Source: Streptococcus sp. (GTDB lineage Bacteria > Bacillota > Bacilli > Lactobacillales > Streptococcaceae). From it: a DNA stretch of 64,000 nt. Position 1 is the stretch's first letter, and every line of letters starts with the position of its first letter. The notes under the pieces were generated by a model. The model was not told the origin of the DNA. It searched no databases and saw nothing but the letters and a program-made list of their open reading frames with translations. Below are positions 17,208 through 27,263 of the stretch, piece by piece. The stretch spans positions 1 to 64,000 of the forward strand of contig JAUMZW010000009.1 in assembly GCA_030527925.1 (NCBI GenBank). The letters are read 5' to 3'. Position numbers and translations under genes: made by a program.

Positions 17208-18060
17208 ATTTAAGTATGATGCAATTATCTTCACGTTAACTGATCAACTTGAGCATATAGAAACCATAGTTAGAGAACTTCCTCATATTAAGATTACGAT
17301 TGCTGCACCAGTTTATTTTTCTGATAAAATTTTAAAATTAACGCAATTTGAAAATGTTACGTTAGAAACGATATTAAACGATGAAAAATTATCTTATTTA
17401 TTAGATAAAGCTGACCTATTACTCGATATTAATCATAAATCTGAATTATATGATGTTTGTTCTAAATTTAAAGCAGCAGATAAAGAGATTGTAGCTTTTA
17501 AAAATACAGCACACTGTCCTATGTCAGCTACTTTATTTGATAGTGATTTTCCAGAAACAATGATAAATTATTTGAAAGAAAATAACTTTAGAAAAGAAAT
17601 TAATCAAGCTCATAAAATATGGATGGATGGAGACTTTAATCGTTTTCATATTTCTCAAGGGGCTAAATTTGTAGTTGGTCATAATGTTATTGGACGCTCA
17701 TTTATCAGTTTTAATATTAATGGTACAATATACTTAGAACAAAATGTTTTCTTTAATAGTTATTGCAGTTTTAATTGTTTAGATAGAATTGAGATAGGAG
17801 AAGATACAATGATTGGTGAGGGGGTACGATTTTATGATCATGACCACACATTTTCTAGTCATCAAATTGATAAATGGAATTATAAAACTGCTCCTATTAA
17901 AATTGGGAAAAAGTGTTGGATTGGAAGTAATGTTACTGTTCTTAAAGGTGTAACAATTGGTGATAATGTTGTTATTGGTGCAGGATGTTTGATTAGAAAA
18001 GATATTCCTAGTAATTCTATTGTATATAACAATGGTGACCTTATATTAAAAGAAAGATAG
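17200..18060 (+). CDS. Left-handed beta-helix acetyltransferase with N-terminal Rossmann-like module
   Basis: Residues about 3-120 (YDAIIFTLTDQLEHIETIV, LLLDINHKSELYDVCSKF) resemble the C-terminal module of the upstream GT8 protein. Residues about 145-280 are a hexapeptide-repeat acyltransferase: repeated IEIGEDTMIG and IKIGKKCWIGSNVTVLKGVTIGDNVVIGAG units, and a YDHDHTF loop carrying the likely catalytic His. It probably O- or N-acetylates a sugar made in this cassette. It overlaps the GT8 gene by 8 bases and lies 8 bases before the GT2 gene. Confidence 0.8.
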   Translation: MVKFKYDAIIFTLTDQLEHIETIVRELPHIKITIAAPVYFSDKILKLTQFENVTLETILNDEKLSYLLDKADLLLDINHKSELYDVCSKFKAADKEIVAFKNTAHCPMSATLFDSDFPETMINYLKENNFRKEINQAHKIWMDGDFNRFHISQGAKFVVGHNVIGRSFISFNINGTIYLEQNVFFNSYCSFNCLDRIEIGEDTMIGEGVRFYDHDHTFSSHQIDKWNYKTAPIKIGKKCWIGSNVTVLKGVTIGDNVVIGAGCLIRKDIPSNSIVYNNGDLILKER

Positions 18061-18068
18061 AGAAAATA

Positions 18069-18959
18069 ATGAATCATAATCCGTTAGTTAGTGTTATTGT
18101 TCCCATATATAATATGGAAAATTATTTAAAGACTTGCTTAGAAAGTATTGCCAACCAAACTTATGGGAACATTGAAGTTCTTCTTATTGATGATGGTTCA
18201 ACTGATAGTTCTTATCATATCAGTAAAGAATTTACAGATAGAGATTCTAGATTTAAACTATTTAGTAAAGAAAATGGAGGGGTTAGTTCTGCAAGAAATT
18301 TTGGATTAGATAGAGCATTAGGTGAGTTTATTTCGTTTATTGATCCTGACGATTGGGTAGAAAAAGACTATATTGAATTTTTATATGCAAAGCTTGTTGA
18401 ATCGGGTGCTGATATTTCAATTGGTGGTAGATATAATTTCGATGAAGAAGAGCAAGTATTTTATTATTTGATATTCGGAGAAGATAGTTACTACGAGGAA
18501 GTCTTTGATACTAAGACATTTTTCAAAGATTATTATATTCAAAAACAAGGTAGAAATTTATGCTTTACAGCTTCTTGGGGGAAATTAATAAGACGAGAAC
18601 TATTAAATCATTTAAGGTTTCCATTGGGAAGAGATTTGGAGGATGGCTTTTTTACCTATAAACTATATCTTAAAGCAAAAAAAATTATCTATTCTAATAA
18701 GGCCTTGTATGCTTATAGGGTTAGAAATGGTAGCTTATCAAGAGTATTTACTGAACAAAGTCTTTTAGATATTGTTGAATTTATGGAAGAAAAAATAAGT
18801 ATGTTAACTTATCTAGGATATGATGTTCAAAACGATCTAGAAGTTTTTTATAATATGCTAGCCTCAGCAGAACATAACGGAAGAATTTCAGGTTTGCAAG
18901 ATACTGAAGCTTATCGTAGAGCTAAAGAAAAGTTAGATGTTCTTAATTTATTAAAGTAG
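18069..18959 (+). CDS. GT2-family glycosyltransferase
   Basis: A 296-residue GT-A fold transferase. The N-terminus PLVSVIVPIYNMENYLKTCL and the nucleotide-binding IEVLLIDDGSTDSS are near 5-48, NGGVSSARNFGLDRA near 74-88, and the metal motif FIDPDDWVE near 94-102. No membrane segments. Third gene of the cassette; a terminator follows. The acceptor is not identifiable, and no polymerase or flippase is present here, so it may decorate a glycan made elsewhere. Confidence 0.85.
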   Translation: MNHNPLVSVIVPIYNMENYLKTCLESIANQTYGNIEVLLIDDGSTDSSYHISKEFTDRDSRFKLFSKENGGVSSARNFGLDRALGEFISFIDPDDWVEKDYIEFLYAKLVESGADISIGGRYNFDEEEQVFYYLIFGEDSYYEEVFDTKTFFKDYYIQKQGRNLCFTASWGKLIRRELLNHLRFPLGRDLEDGFFTYKLYLKAKKIIYSNKALYAYRVRNGSLSRVFTEQSLLDIVEFMEEKISMLTYLGYDVQNDLEVFYNMLASAEHNGRISGLQDTEAYRRAKEKLDVLNLLK

Positions 18960-18980
18960 TTTTAATAGAGGAATAGGGTT

Positions 18981-19012
18981 AAAAGAGCTAGTAGATACTT
19001 AGCTCTTTTTTT
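18981..19012 (+). terminator. Intrinsic terminator after the glycan cassette
   Basis: Stem AAAGAGCTA(A) against TTAGCTCTTT with a loop of about 10 bases, followed by seven T. It closes the cassette just before the MET-box. Confidence 0.82.
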
Positions 19013-19013
19013 G

Positions 19014-19030
19014 TATAGTTAAAAACTATA
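19014..19030 (+). promoter_or_regulatory. MET-box (MtaR/MetR operator)
   Basis: TATAGTT-AAA-AACTATA is a perfect 7-bp dyad and agrees with the streptococcal MET-box TATAGTTnnnAACTATA. It lies 22 bases before the -35 of metQ, fitting activation by the LysR-type regulator MtaR. Confidence 0.85.
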
Positions 19031-19052
19031 TCAAATCACAAATTTTAACAAT

Positions 19053-19081
19053 TTGTTTATCTTTAAAAACTATGGCATAAT
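19053..19081 (+). promoter_or_regulatory. metQ promoter
   Basis: TTGTTT (19053-19058), a 17-base spacer and CATAAT (19076-19081) with an upstream TG (extended -10). The start codon follows 32 bases later. The off-consensus elements fit a promoter that needs an activator. Confidence 0.6.
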
Positions 19082-19113
19082 TAATTTACCAACGATTTAA
19101 GAGGAGATTATTT

Positions 19114-19965
19114 ATGAATTTTAAAAAAATTATGGGACTAGCTGGTTTAGTAGTTTTATCAACGGTCACACTTGCAGCATGTGGTTCAAAACAATCAAGC
19201 GATAACAACACATTAACTGTTGGAGTCATGACAATGACAGACTCAGACCAAGCACGTTGGGACAAGATTAAAGAACTACTAAAAGATGATAAAATTACTT
19301 TAAAATTTAAGGAATTTACAGATTATTCACAACCTAATAAAGCTGTTGCAAATAAGGAAGTGGACATCAATGCTTTCCAACATTATAATTACTTAGAAAA
19401 TTGGAATAAGGAAAACAAGAAGGATATAGTTTCAATAGCTGAGACTTATATTAGTCCGATTCATCTTTTCTCAGGAACAAGTCAGGATGGTAAAGCAAAA
19501 TATAAAGATGTTTCAGAGTTACCTGATAAAGCACAGATTGCAATTCCAAATGATGCAACTAATGAGAGTCGTGCACTTTACGTGCTTCAATCTGCCGGCT
19601 TGATTAAATTAGATGTTTCTGGAGATAAATTAGCAACAATTGCTAATATCAAAGAAAATTCTAAAAACTTAGATATTAAAGAGTTAGATGCTAGTCAAAC
19701 AGCACGTTCACTAACATCAGCAGATGCAGCTATCGTAAATAATAGTTATGCTGTTCCAGCAGGAATTGATTATTCAACATCTTTATATAAAGAAAAAGCA
19801 GATAAAAATTCTAAACAGTGGATTAATATTCTAGCAGGAAATAAAGATTGGGAAAAATCAGATAAGGCTGATACAATTAAAAAATTAGTAAAAGCTTATC
19901 ATACTGATGCCGTTAAAAAAGTTGTCGAAGATACTTCTGATGGTGTAGATGTACCAGTATGGTAG
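19114..19965 (+). CDS. metQ: Methionine-binding lipoprotein (NlpA family)
   Basis: Substrate-binding component of the MetQNI importer. Signal peptide ends LAAC with lipid-anchored Cys23. The core has VDINAFQHYNYLENW near 85-99, IPNDATNESRALYVLQSAGLI near 147-167, and a late YHTDAVKKV tail, all typical of NlpA-type methionine binders. Length 283. GAGGAG precedes the ATG. The MET-box and the downstream metN/metI support methionine as the substrate. Confidence 0.92.
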   Translation: MNFKKIMGLAGLVVLSTVTLAACGSKQSSDNNTLTVGVMTMTDSDQARWDKIKELLKDDKITLKFKEFTDYSQPNKAVANKEVDINAFQHYNYLENWNKENKKDIVSIAETYISPIHLFSGTSQDGKAKYKDVSELPDKAQIAIPNDATNESRALYVLQSAGLIKLDVSGDKLATIANIKENSKNLDIKELDASQTARSLTSADAAIVNNSYAVPAGIDYSTSLYKEKADKNSKQWINILAGNKDWEKSDKADTIKKLVKAYHTDAVKKVVEDTSDGVDVPVW

Positions 19966-19979
19966 AATAGAAAAGAAGA

Positions 19980-20019
19980 GGAATGAAATCGATTTAGTAT
20001 TATCGGAAAATTTCATTCC
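19980..20019 (+). terminator. Hairpin between metQ and the M20 peptidase gene
   Basis: A 10-bp stem (GGAATGAAAT with ATTTCATTCC) and a 20-base loop, then CATTTTCTTG. The T-run is broken, so it probably lets part of transcription through. That would give more MetQ than downstream proteins, as is common when a binding-protein gene comes first. Confidence 0.5.
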
Positions 20020-20043
20020 CATTTTCTTGTTGTAGGGGAGAAT

Positions 20044-21417
20044 ATGGCTTATTTAACGAAAGAAGAATTAGTTTCTCTGTTTTATTCAGATGAAGTAATT
20101 CAAAATAATATACCACAATTAAAAACATTAATTTCAAAAAAGTCCATTTTTGCACAGCAAATTGGCTTAGAAGATGTCGCTTTATATTTAAAAAAAATAT
20201 TTGTTGATGCTGGGGCAGAGGTAACAATAGATAAATCATATTGTGCTCCTTTTGTTATTGCACGTTTTATGAGTCCGAATCCAGATGCAAAGACAGTAAT
20301 CTTTTATAATCATTATGATACTGTACCTGCTGATAATGATCAAGTTTGGACAGCTAGTCCATTTGAATTAGATATAAGAGGAGACTATATGTTTGCTCGA
20401 GGGATTGATGATGATAAGGGACATATAATAGCTCGCTTAACAGCATTGCAAAAATATCAATTAGAAGTAGGTCCATTACCAGTTAATGTTACCTTTATTA
20501 TAGAAGGTGCAGAAGAGTCTGCTTCAGTTGATTTGGAAAAATATTTGCAACGTTATAAAAGTGAATTATCATCTGCAGACTTGCTTTTATGGGAACAAGG
20601 TGATAAAAATGAGTTAAATCAATTAGAATTAACAGGAGGAAATAAAGGTATTATTACCTTTGATTTATCTGTTGAAAGTGCTAATGTAGATATACATTCC
20701 AAATATGGAGGTGTCATTGAGTCAGCGAGTTGGTATCTGCTTAATGCGATTACTAGTATGCGCTCAGAAGACGGTAAAATTCTTATTGAAGGTATTTATG
20801 AGAACATTAAACAACCTACAGAACGTGAGTTAAAATTAGTTGAACAATATGCAGTTGAAAATAATGAAAAATTGGCAGAAATATATGGATTAACGCTACC
20901 TCCATTAAAAGAGGAAAGAAAAGAGTTTTTAAAAACTTATTTCTTTGAACCAGCATTAAATATTGAAGGTATCTGGTCAGGCTATTTAGGTAAAGGTGTA
21001 AAACCTATTTTACCTGCTAAGGCAATGGCTAAAATGGAATTAAGGCTAGTTCCAGGTTTAAAGACTAAAGATGTTTTTGATAAAATTAAGAATCATCTCA
21101 TAAAAAATGACTTTGATAAGGTAACAATTAACTATACATTAGGTGAGGAAAGTTACCGTAGTGATATGACTCATCCTAAAATATTAGAAATTATTAGTTT
21201 AGCAGAAGGTATTTACCCAGAGGGTGTTTCAATTTTACCAACATCTCCAGGTACTGGTCCTATGCACACAGTTTTTGAAGCGTTAGAAGTTCCTATGGTG
21301 GCATTTGGTATGGGCAATGCGAATAGTCGTGACCATGGTGGCGATGAGAATATTGCGATTGAGGATTATGTCAGTCATATACTATTAGTGAAGGAGTTAA
21401 TTAAACAGTATGAGTGA
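20044..21417 (+). CDS. M20-family metallopeptidase in the methionine operon
   Basis: Zinc-dependent M20/M25/M40 peptidase or deacylase of 457 residues. The first metal ligand motif is NHYDTVPA near 98-105, followed by [15 protein letters not shown] near 117-131 and IEGAEESAS near 155-163. The late histidine-containing block is [14 protein letters not shown] near 401-414. Its place between metQ and metN is conserved in streptococci and suggests it frees methionine or a related compound from a peptide or N-acyl form. It overlaps metN by 8 bases. Confidence 0.88.
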   Translation: MAYLTKEELVSLFYSDEVIQNNIPQLKTLISKKSIFAQQIGLEDVALYLKKIFVDAGAEVTIDKSYCAPFVIARFMSPNPDAKTVIFYNHYDTVPADNDQVWTASPFELDIRGDYMFARGIDDDKGHIIARLTALQKYQLEVGPLPVNVTFIIEGAEESASVDLEKYLQRYKSELSSADLLLWEQGDKNELNQLELTGGNKGIITFDLSVESANVDIHSKYGGVIESASWYLLNAITSMRSEDGKILIEGIYENIKQPTERELKLVEQYAVENNEKLAEIYGLTLPPLKEERKEFLKTYFFEPALNIEGIWSGYLGKGVKPILPAKAMAKMELRLVPGLKTKDVFDKIKNHLIKNDFDKVTINYTLGEESYRSDMTHPKILEIISLAEGIYPEGVSILPTSPGTGPMHTVFEALEVPMVAFGMGNANSRDHGGDENIAIEDYVSHILLVKELIKQYE

Positions 21418-22471
21418 GACAATTATTAATTTAGAAAATATTGATATCACATTTTATCAAAAGAAACGTGAAATTCATGCAGTTAAAGATGTTAGTATTG
21501 CAATTCAAAAGGGTGATATTTATGGTATTGTTGGTTATTCTGGTGCTGGAAAATCAACATTAGTACGTGTCATAAATTTATTACAAGTACCAACATCAGG
21601 TAAAATCACAGTCGATGGGGATATCACATACGATAGTAAAGTAATATTAAGTGCTGAGGAACTTCGTCAAAAACGACGTGATATTGGAATGATTTTTCAA
21701 CATTTTAATTTAATGGCTCAAAAGACTGCAAGAGAAAATATTGCCTTTGCTTTACGACATTCAAAACTATCTGTAGCTGAAAAAACTCAAAAAGTTACAG
21801 AACTTCTTGAGTTAGTTGGGCTTAGTGATAGATCGGATAATTATCCTGCCCAATTGTCAGGTGGACAAAAACAACGTGTAGCTATTGCGCGTGCATTAGC
21901 TAACAATCCTAAAATTTTGATATCAGATGAAGCGACCTCAGCTTTGGATCCTAAAACAACAAAACAGATTCTAACTTTATTACAAGACTTAAATAAAAAA
22001 CTAGGTTTAACAATTGTAATGATTACTCATGAAATGCAAATTGTTAAAGATATTTGTAATCGTGTAGCTGTCATGCAAAATGGTCATTTGATTGAAGAAG
22101 GTTCTATTTTAGAAATTTTTTCACATCCAAAAGAATCCTTGACTCAGGAATTTATTAAAACAGCTACAGGTATTGATGAAGCTTTGGAAAAAATTGAGCA
22201 ACAAGATATTGTGAAACAGTTATCTGGTTCTCAGGTATTGTTACATCTAAAATATGCGGGCACTTCTACTGATGAGCCAGTATTAAATGAATTGTATAAA
22301 CGTCATCAAGTTACAGCTAATATTCTTTATGGAAATATTGAAATATTGGAATCAACACCAGTTGGTGAAATGATTGTTGTTTTAGATGGAACACAAGAGA
22401 ATATCAGAAAAGCTGAAGATGATTTAGAGTTATCAGGTGTAGCCGTAAGAGTATTGAAGCGAGGTGTGTAA
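21410..22471 (+). CDS. metN: Methionine ABC transporter ATPase
   Basis: ATPase of the MetQNI importer. Walker [10 protein letters not shown] near 42-50, signature LSGGQKQR near 146-153, Walker [12 protein letters not shown] near 166-176, then the H-loop ITHE. A C-terminal NIL domain (about 270-345), where methionine binds and inhibits transport, is present. Length 353 is normal. Membrane-associated through MetI. It overlaps the M20 gene and ends one base before the metI start codon. Confidence 0.94.
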   Translation: MSETIINLENIDITFYQKKREIHAVKDVSIAIQKGDIYGIVGYSGAGKSTLVRVINLLQVPTSGKITVDGDITYDSKVILSAEELRQKRRDIGMIFQHFNLMAQKTARENIAFALRHSKLSVAEKTQKVTELLELVGLSDRSDNYPAQLSGGQKQRVAIARALANNPKILISDEATSALDPKTTKQILTLLQDLNKKLGLTIVMITHEMQIVKDICNRVAVMQNGHLIEEGSILEIFSHPKESLTQEFIKTATGIDEALEKIEQQDIVKQLSGSQVLLHLKYAGTSTDEPVLNELYKRHQVTANILYGNIEILESTPVGEMIVVLDGTQENIRKAEDDLELSGVAVRVLKRGV

Positions 22472-22472
22472 G

Positions 22473-23162
22473 ATGAGTTTTATTGAAACCTATTTACCCA
22501 ATGTTTACAAATTAGGTTGGGGTGGCGATGCAGGATGGGGATTAGCTATTTTTAATACCCTTTATATGACAATTATTCCTTTTATTATTGGTGGGTTGGT
22601 TGGGCTTATTGTTGGCTTATTATTAGTATTAATGGGACCAGATGGTGTAATTGAAAATAAGCCAATTTGTTGGTTTATTGATAAAGTGACATCAGTTTTC
22701 AGGGCTATTCCTTTTATAATATTGATTGCTGTATTAGCAACGATGACTTATGCAATTATGGGGACTAATTTAGGTCCTAATGCTGCCTTAGTTCCACTGT
22801 CTTTTGCAACTTTTCCTTTCTTTGCGCGACAAGTTCAAGTTGTCTTTTCCGAACTAGATAAAGGGGTGATTGAAGCAGCGCAAGCTTCGGGAGCAACATT
22901 TTGGGATATTGTTAAGGTATATCTTGGAGAAGGATTACCAGACTTAATACGGGTCTCAACAGTTACCTTAATCTCTTTAGTTGGTGAAACAGCCATGGCT
23001 GGTGCAATTGGAGCTGGAGGACTAGGAAACGTGGCTATTTCGTATGGTTATAATCGTTTTAATAACGACGTTACTTGGGTAGCGACTATTATCATTTTAT
23101 TATTAATTTTTCTGATACAATTTTTAGGTGATTATTTAACACGTAAAGTGAGTCATCGTTAA
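22473..23162 (+). CDS. metI: Methionine ABC transporter permease
   Basis: Integral membrane permease of MetQNI with about five membrane helices and the EAA loop EAAQASGATFWDIVKVYLGEGLP (near 131-153, which docks on MetN). The frame opens at a GTG at 22464, but GAGG at 22461-22464 sits 8 bases before the ATG at 22473, which I take as the start; length 229. Last gene of the operon; a terminator follows. Confidence 0.93.
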   Translation: MSFIETYLPNVYKLGWGGDAGWGLAIFNTLYMTIIPFIIGGLVGLIVGLLLVLMGPDGVIENKPICWFIDKVTSVFRAIPFIILIAVLATMTYAIMGTNLGPNAALVPLSFATFPFFARQVQVVFSELDKGVIEAAQASGATFWDIVKVYLGEGLPDLIRVSTVTLISLVGETAMAGAIGAGGLGNVAISYGYNRFNNDVTWVATIIILLLIFLIQFLGDYLTRKVSHR

Positions 23163-23204
23163 AACAAAAAACAAGTTCTTCATAAAGAACTTGTTTTTTG
23201 TTTT
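23161..23204. terminator. Bidirectional terminator between metI and brnQ
   Basis: A near-perfect long stem (CAAAAAACAAGTTCTT with AAGAACTTGTTTTTTG, loop CATAA-like) flanked by A- and T-runs, between two convergent genes. Confidence 0.88.
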
Positions 23205-23206
23205 AA

Positions 23207-24574
23207 CTATTTTTTGAGTTTTAAGCTAATAAAACTAATGATAAATCCGATAATTGCAAAGCTAATCCATCCCATAGAGTATTGACCAAGTGGTACAACT
23301 TTTGTGAAGAAATCAGAGATAAATGTAGGCATTGTAAATAATTTTGTTAAACTCGCTAAAGTCGACAAAGCATCATATGAACTTGCTACAGCTGTCAAAG
23401 CAATAGTTATACGGAAGACTGATGGATTATTATTGAACTGTTTACTCAATAAGACAAGTGTAATAATGACTACTGTAAGTGGGTATAGTAAGAACAAAAC
23501 AGGTAAAGACCATTTTATAAGTTCTGATAAGCCACCGAAGTAAAAAGTTGTAGCAATCAAGGTGAATAATGTAGCCCATTGAACATGAGACAGTTTAGGG
23601 AATTGTTTAGCAAAGTAGCCTGCACACGCAGTGATTAGACCAATAGCTGTTGTCAGACAAGCTAAGAATATAGCCAGTGCCAAGACGATTTGTCCAAAAC
23701 GACCTAAGTAAAAATAGGATGCTTGACTAAGAACACTTCCTCCATCAATTGCAACTTTGTTAAATGTGAAAGTATCTCCTGTTAGTTGGAATAATGATTG
23801 AGAAGTTGCCCCTATACGAGATACAAAAATATAGATAAGGGCTAAAATAACGCTTGCAGTAATTCCAGATTTGAATGTTAGAGAAGCAATTTCTTTTTGT
23901 GTTTTAGCACCATATTGTTTTGTAGCATCAATTACCAAAATCGCAAAAGCTAAAGAAGCTAAGGCATCCATTGTATTGTATCCCTGGATGAGTCCAGCAA
24001 CAAACGGAATATCTTTAAAAGAATTACTAGCATCAGCTGCTACATTATGTGGCATACCGATTTTCCCTACAGGATGAACAAAGGACATAACAACAAGTAT
24101 TGCAATAACAATTAATAAAGCAGGTGTCAGATATTTACCGATACGGTCAGTAATTTTACTTGGTTTGATAGCTAATAAATACGATAGGCCAAAAAATAGC
24201 AGACCATAAATAATTTTAATGGTAATACTATCACCAAATAGTGGTTGAATACCGATTGAATAGGATGTTGCACCAGTTCTAGGAATTGCGAAGAAAGGTC
24301 CTATAGATAAATATAAGGCAATTGAGAATAACAGTGCGTAACGTTTTGAGATGATCTGATTAAAAGAGCCCACATCAGTTGCACCAGAATACGCAACTGC
24401 AACTACACCAAGTAAAGGTAAAGTAACTCCTGTTAAACAGAAACCTAAAATAGCAAGCACTAAGTTACTACCCGAATAGATACCAAGAAAGGCGGGAAAG
24501 ATAAGGTTACCTGCACCAAAAAAAAGTGCAAAGAGCATGAAACCTATAACTAAATAGGTATTTTTATTTTTCAT
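23207..24574 (-). CDS. brnQ: Branched-chain amino acid transporter BrnQ (LIVCS family)
   Basis: Sodium-coupled leucine/isoleucine/valine uptake protein with about 12 membrane helices. It begins KNKNTYLVIGFMLFALFFGA followed by GNLIFPAFLG, the family signature. Later FAIPRTGATSY and FLACLTTAIGLITACAGYF also match. The frame can start 12 bases upstream, but GGAG precedes the inner ATG by 6 bases, so I start at 24574 (455 residues). It has a full-consensus promoter and is divergent from sstT. Confidence 0.92.
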   Translation of the reverse strand: MKNKNTYLVIGFMLFALFFGAGNLIFPAFLGIYSGSNLVLAILGFCLTGVTLPLLGVVAVAYSGATDVGSFNQIISKRYALLFSIALYLSIGPFFAIPRTGATSYSIGIQPLFGDSITIKIIYGLLFFGLSYLLAIKPSKITDRIGKYLTPALLIVIAILVVMSFVHPVGKIGMPHNVAADASNSFKDIPFVAGLIQGYNTMDALASLAFAILVIDATKQYGAKTQKEIASLTFKSGITASVILALIYIFVSRIGATSQSLFQLTGDTFTFNKVAIDGGSVLSQASYFYLGRFGQIVLALAIFLACLTTAIGLITACAGYFAKQFPKLSHVQWATLFTLIATTFYFGGLSELIKWSLPVLFLLYPLTVVIITLVLLSKQFNNNPSVFRITIALTAVASSYDALSTLASLTKLFTMPTFISDFFTKVVPLGQYSMGWISFAIIGFIISFISLKLKK

Positions 24575-24607
24575 AAAAAACTCCATTTTCTAAATTATAT
24601 ATTAAAC

Positions 24608-24636
24608 ATTATAAACAAGTTAACAACTAGTGTCAA
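24608..24636 (-). promoter_or_regulatory. Perfect-consensus SigA promoter for brnQ
   Basis: On the minus strand TTGACA (24636-24631), 17 bases, TATAAT (24613-24608). Both hexamers are perfect, so basal strength should be high and control most likely comes from a repressor. Confidence 0.88.
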
Positions 24637-24659
24637 TCAGAGTGACATAGGATGTGATA

Positions 24660-24688
24660 TTGACAGTTTGTAAAAAATGTAATAAGAT
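24660..24688 (+). promoter_or_regulatory. SigA promoter for sstT
   Basis: TTGACA (24660-24665), 17 bases, TAAGAT (24683-24688), 28 bases before the start codon. Confidence 0.82.
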
Positions 24689-24716
24689 TATAAAATCAAT
24701 TATGAAGAGGTATTGA

Positions 24717-25928
24717 ATGAAAGACATAATATTTACATGGACTAAGTTAAGTTTGATTAAGCGTATATTTATTGGTGTCATACTAGGATTTATTTTGGGT
24801 TCTATTTTTCCTGATATATTTATCATAGGTTTGTTTGGTACAATGTTTGTTGGAGGATTGAAAGCCATTGCTCCCCTCTTGGTATTTGTGCTAGTTTCAA
24901 ATGCTTTATCAGGTCATGAGAAAGGACAAGAAACTAATATGACTACGGTACTTTCTCTTTATATGATTGGAACTTTTGCTGCAGCTTTAGTCGCAGTTTT
25001 AGTCAATTATGTTATTCCTCTTAAATTGATGCTCAAAAGTGTAGCTAAAACAGACTTATCTGCACCGCAAGGTGTTGGTGAAGTTTTTCAAAGTCTTCTT
25101 CTAAATTTAGTAGATAATCCTATAAATTCTTTGGTTACAGCTAACTATATAGGTGTTCTTTTTTGGGCAGTCATCATTGGTTTAGCAATGAGAAGTGTTA
25201 GCAAAGAAACAAAAGAATTATTACAAACAATGTCAGAAGTCATTTCACAAGTTGTACGCTGGATTATTGATTTAGCTCCTTTTGGTATTTTAGGACTTGT
25301 GTTTACAACAGTTTCAGAGAATGGTATTAAAGTTTTAGCTGATTATGGTATGTTAATAGCTATCTTAGTTAGTACAATGCTTTTTGTAGCTATTGTGATA
25401 AATCCTCTAATTGCCTTTATAATGATGGGAAGGAACCCATATCCTTTAGTTTTTCAATGTTTGAGAGAATCTGGAATAACAGCTTTTTTCACAAGAAGTT
25501 CTGCAGCAAATATTCCAGTGAATTTAGCATTATGTGAAAAGTTAGGGTTGAATAAAGAAACGTATTCTGTATCAATACCTCTAGGGGCAACAATTAATAT
25601 GGCAGGTGCTGCGGTCACAATTAATATTCTCACACTAGCAGCTGTAAATACACTAGGTATTAAAGTTGATTTTCCAACAGCTCTATTATTAAGTGTAGTT
25701 GCAGCTGTTTCAGCATGTGGGGCGTCAGGAGTTGCAGGAGGATCATTATTGTTAGTTCCTGTAGCATGTAGTTTGTTTGGGATTAATAATGATTTAGCAA
25801 TGCAGGTTGTTGGAGTTGGATTCATAGTTGGTGTCATTCAAGATTCCTGTGAAACAGCTTTAAATTCTTCTACAGATGTTTTATTTACAGCAGTCGCTGA
25901 ATTTTCAAAATGGGGAAATAAAAAATAA
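24717..25928 (+). CDS. sstT: Sodium/serine-threonine symporter SstT
   Basis: DAACS-family symporter of 403 residues with about 8-9 membrane segments and re-entrant loops. Matches include [20 protein letters not shown] near 50-69, [21 protein letters not shown] near 257-277 and the Ser-rich STDVLF end. Strand-specific features of SstT rather than GltT are the short N-terminus and [12 protein letters not shown]. Brings in serine and threonine; serS lies next door on the other strand. GAAGAGG precedes the ATG. Confidence 0.9.
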   Translation: MKDIIFTWTKLSLIKRIFIGVILGFILGSIFPDIFIIGLFGTMFVGGLKAIAPLLVFVLVSNALSGHEKGQETNMTTVLSLYMIGTFAAALVAVLVNYVIPLKLMLKSVAKTDLSAPQGVGEVFQSLLLNLVDNPINSLVTANYIGVLFWAVIIGLAMRSVSKETKELLQTMSEVISQVVRWIIDLAPFGILGLVFTTVSENGIKVLADYGMLIAILVSTMLFVAIVINPLIAFIMMGRNPYPLVFQCLRESGITAFFTRSSAANIPVNLALCEKLGLNKETYSVSIPLGATINMAGAAVTINILTLAAVNTLGIKVDFPTALLLSVVAAVSACGASGVAGGSLLLVPVACSLFGINNDLAMQVVGVGFIVGVIQDSCETALNSSTDVLFTAVAEFSKWGNKK

Positions 25929-25967
25929 ATAATAGTCTTCTATAAAATAGAAGACTATTATTTATTT
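25923..25967. terminator. Bidirectional terminator between sstT and serS
   Basis: A stem of about 18 bp (AAATAATAGTCTTCTA with TAGAAGACTATTATTT) and a 5-base loop between convergent genes, with A- and T-rich flanks for both strands. Confidence 0.88.
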
Positions 25968-25985
25968 TAAATAAAAGTTTTAAGT

Positions 25986-27263
25986 TTATTTAGGTGAGAT
26001 AACTTCAACTCCTCCCATATAAGGACGAAGCACCTCAGGAATAGTAACAGAGCCGTCTTCATTTTGATAGTTCTCAAGTATTGCAGCGACAGTGCGTCCT
26101 ACTGCAAGTCCAGAACCATTAAGAGTATGGAGTAGTTTTACTTTTCCATCTGCTTCGTCTCTGTATCTGATTTGTGCACGACGTGCTTGGAAATCTTCTG
26201 TATTTGAACAGCTTGAAATTTCACGGTATGCATTTTGTGCTGGAATCCAAACTTCTAAGTCATAAGTTTTAGCAGCTGAGAATCCCATATCACCAGTACA
26301 TAGAGTTATAACACGATATGGAAGATTAAGTTTTTGAAGAATGTTTTCAGCATTGGCCGTCATTTTTTCTAATTCTTCATAAGATTGTTCAGGTTTAGCA
26401 AATTTAACCATTTCTACCTTATGGAATTGATGTAAACGAATTAGACCACGAGTATCTCGTCCAGCAGATCCAGCTTCAGAACGAAATGAAGGACTCATTG
26501 CTGTAAAGTAAATTGGTAGGTCTTTACCATCAAGAATCTCATTACGATAGTAGTTTGTTAAAGGTACTTCAGCAGTAGGAATAAGAACAAAGTCAGAATC
26601 CGCCAATTCAAAAGTATCTTCTTTAAATTTAGGGTATTGACCAGTACCAAACATAGAATCATGATTAACCATGTATGGTGGAATCATTTCTGTGTAGCCC
26701 TCTTTACCATGCTCATCTAACATAAAGTTGTAAATCGCTCTCTCAAGACGAGCACCTAAACCTTTATAGAATAAAAAACGTGAACCAGTAACTTTTGCAC
26801 CACGTTCCCAATCAAGAATATCAAGTGATTCTCCCAAGTCCCAATGTGCTTTAATTTCAAAATTAAATTCACGAGGTGTACCCCAACGACGTTTTTCAAC
26901 ATTTTCTTCCTCATCTGCCCCCACAGGAACATCATCTGCCGGAGTATTTGGTAAGACAGTTACGATTGCATATAATTCTTCATCAATTTCAGCTAATTGA
27001 TTATCAATAGTTTTGATTTCTGATGATAATTTTTGCATAGCAGCAATTTGTTCATCTGCATTTTCTTTGTTACGTTTTGCTTGGGCTATAGCGGCAGATG
27101 TAATATTTCTTTCTGCTTTAGCTTCTTCAGAAGTGACAAGTAAATCACGTTTTTTCGCATCAAGCTCTTTAATTTTTAATAAGGTGCTTTCATTAACACC
27201 GCGATTTTTCAGCTTTTCAGCAACTTCATCAAACTGAGTACGTATTTTTTTGATATCAAGCAT
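25986..27263 (-). CDS. serS: Seryl-tRNA synthetase
   Basis: Class II synthetase charging tRNA-Ser. N-terminal coiled-coil arm (about 1-100, [21 protein letters not shown]), then the catalytic core: the class II motif 2 region [20 protein letters not shown] with HQFHKVEMV, and motif 3 near [19 protein letters not shown]. The open frame runs 40 codons upstream through the T-box leader, but the ATG at 27263 with GGAGG just before it is the real start; 425 residues is the normal length. Confidence 0.95.
   Translation of the reverse strand: MLDIKKIRTQFDEVAEKLKNRGVNESTLLKIKELDAKKRDLLVTSEEAKAERNITSAAIAQAKRNKENADEQIAAMQKLSSEIKTIDNQLAEIDEELYAIVTVLPNTPADDVPVGADEEENVEKRRWGTPREFNFEIKAHWDLGESLDILDWERGAKVTGSRFLFYKGLGARLERAIYNFMLDEHGKEGYTEMIPPYMVNHDSMFGTGQYPKFKEDTFELADSDFVLIPTAEVPLTNYYRNEILDGKDLPIYFTAMSPSFRSEAGSAGRDTRGLIRLHQFHKVEMVKFAKPEQSYEELEKMTANAENILQKLNLPYRVITLCTGDMGFSAAKTYDLEVWIPAQNAYREISSCSNTEDFQARRAQIRYRDEADGKVKLLHTLNGSGLAVGRTVAAILENYQNEDGSVTIPEVLRPYMGGVEVISPK

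Noticed and set aside
19996..20012. CodY-like site before the M20 gene
   Set aside because: Three mismatches and located inside the hairpin between metQ and the M20 gene; likely chance.
24580..24605. CodY box before brnQ
   Set aside because: The best 15-mer near AATTTAGAAAAT has about five mismatches. brnQ is a plausible CodY target, but this sequence does not show it.
25454..25837. Long antisense frame opposite sstT
   Set aside because: Ala/Thr/Pro-rich shadow of a hydrophobic coding sequence; no start signals.
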